A DNA stretch of 15,273 bases from Candidatus Cloacimonadota bacterium (GTDB taxonomy: Bacteria > Cloacimonadota > Cloacimonadia > Cloacimonadales > Cloacimonadaceae): contig VGPI01000023.1 of assembly GCA_016875595.1 (NCBI GenBank), forward strand, positions 1 through 15,273, given 5' to 3'. The position numbers and the translations under genes were made by a program. Below, in pieces: positions 14,323-15,273 of this stretch; the stretch's first letter is position 1, and each line of letters opens with the position of its first letter. A model generated the notes under the pieces. That model was given only the letters and a program-made list of their open reading frames with translations, had not been told where the DNA came from and did no database searches.

Positions 14323-15273
14323 GCGCTGAAACCGGTATGGATGATCCTGCCTTTTTTGATCACATGGCTGATGTAAGGACTGCCGATATGGAAGGGGATA
14401 AAGTTATACGAGCTTGCGTCCCAGATCAGGATATCGGCTTGTTTGCCTATTTCCAATGAGCCGACCCTTTCCTCCATTTTGATGGCACAGGCGGCATTGA
14501 TCGTAGCGGCGGAGATCGCTTCCTCCGGCGTCATCCCCATCTGCAGGCAGGACAGGGAGATCACCAAAGGCATGGAATCACAATTACAGCTGCCCGGATT
14601 GAAGTCCGTGGCAATCGCCACCGGAAGCCCCAGATCAATCATGTTCCGGGCTCGGGCATAGCGGTGGCTGCGCAAAGTAAAAAGCGTGGCAGGCAGCAAG
14701 ACCGGGATCACTCCCGCCTTGAGCAATGCTTCCATTCCAGCGTCGGAAGTAGCTCCCAGATGATCCGCCGAAATACAACCCATTTCCGCTGCCAGTTCCG
14801 CTCCACCAATGGCATCGATCTCATCGGCGTGCATCTTGAGCATCAGTCCATGATCCCGGGCAGCGCTCAGGATCCGTCGGGACTGATCGATACTATATAC
14901 ATGCGCTTCGGTAAAGATGTCACAGAAGCGGGCGATGCCTTGCATCTGAACCGAGGGGATCATCTCATTGATCAGGATATCGATGTATCGTTCATGGTCA
15001 GTAGCATACTCGGGAGGAAACTCATGCGCTCCCAAAAACGTGGGGATCACATCCGCATCACTCTCCCGATCGAGACGGGCGAGCACTTCCAACTGGAGCA
15101 GCTCGCTATCCACGTTCAAGCCATATCCGCTCTTGGATTCGACAGTGGTCGTGCCCTGCATCATCATTCTTTGCAGGCGGTTATGGGCATCATCATAGAG
15201 CTTGTCCGCCGGGGTTTCCCGGGTGCTTCTAATCGTGGATTTGATGCCTCCGCCAGCCTTTGCGATCACTACA
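14319..15273 (-). CDS. hutI: Imidazolonepropionase, N-terminus cut by the window edge
   Basis: HutI hydrolyses imidazolone-5-propionate to formiminoglutamate, the third step of histidine breakdown. The frame is open to the window edge and encodes the last 317 residues; the family is about 400-415 long, so roughly 90-95 residues, including the first metal-binding HxH, lie outside. Counted from the GTG codon at 15269, visible motifs are AKAGGGI (3-9), GTTTVESKSGYGL (39-51), KMHADEI with His147 and Glu150, ADHLG with His170, and ATDFNPGS with Asp222 and Asn224. These are the metal and substrate residues of the amidohydrolase fold. A C-terminal composite sheet (GSLEIGKQADILIWD) follows. That GTG is an internal Val, not the start. 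The stop TGA overlaps the ATG of the pseudokinase gene (ATGA), so both are likely on one transcript. Confidence 0.96.
   Translation of the reverse strand, partial: VVIAKAGGGIKSTIRSTRETPADKLYDDAHNRLQRMMMQGTTTVESKSGYGLNVDSELLQLEVLARLDRESDADVIPTFLGAHEFPPEYATDHERYIDILINEMIPSVQMQGIARFCDIFTEAHVYSIDQSRRILSAARDHGLMLKMHADEIDAIGGAELAAEMGCISADHLGATSDAGMEALLKAGVIPVLLPATLFTLRSHRYARARNMIDLGLPVAIATDFNPGSCNCDSMPLVISLSCLQMGMTPEEAISAATINAACAIKMEERVGSLEIGKQADILIWDASSYNFIPFHIGSPYISHVIKKGRIIHTGFSA

Overview
This 15.3 kb window reads like a chromosomal segment of a bacterium from the Fibrobacterota-Chlorobiota-Bacteroidota (FCB) sphere, with Cloacimonadota the most plausible lineage. That placement is inferred from the type IX secretion-style C-terminal domain (NYPNPFNP motif) on a gingipain-like protease, the pseudokinase/SUMF1 protein and the general gene style. 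No taxonomic marker was compared. Almost every gene lies on the minus strand; the one clear exception is a small outer-membrane barrel gene.

Right edge, going left: the C-terminal three quarters of imidazolonepropionase (hutI) overlaps by ATGA a 679-residue membrane protein. That protein joins a degenerate protein-kinase domain to a SUMF1/FGE-like domain; both domains lack the residues needed for their usual chemistry. Facing it, only 9 bp away, is a plus-strand gene for a secreted beta-barrel-like protein. The 302 bp upstream of the barrel gene hold divergent promoters and a cluster of 11-bp-spaced TCGAG repeats with a 16-bp perfect palindrome. Divergent from it is an EF-G-like translational GTPase with an atypical G domain, closed by a strong terminator.

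Middle: a tight operon yebC-ruvC-ruvA-rsmB-PASTA protein-DUF4911-like protein, starting from a recognisable sigma70-type promoter. It combines a translation/transcription regulator, Holliday-junction processing, rRNA methylation and a membrane-anchored PASTA protein. The rsmB-PASTA order recalls the rsmB-prpC-prkC-rsgA-rpe cluster of Firmicutes, but without a kinase domain.

Left: a 1194-residue secreted C25 peptidase is coupled (7 nt gap) to a class III sirtuin/desuccinylase. Next come tRNA-Gly(CCC) with an encoded CCA end and, 6 nt beyond it, a perfect spacer-less 94-bp palindrome built from 11-bp units. The left edge holds the first 27 codons of rpsO (ribosomal protein S15), with a long AT-rich leader.

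The observations most worth a second look are the 94-bp palindrome, the doubly degenerate pseudokinase-SUMF1 membrane protein coupled to hutI, and the phased TCGAG repeat cluster. No CRISPR array, insertion sequence or prophage was seen.
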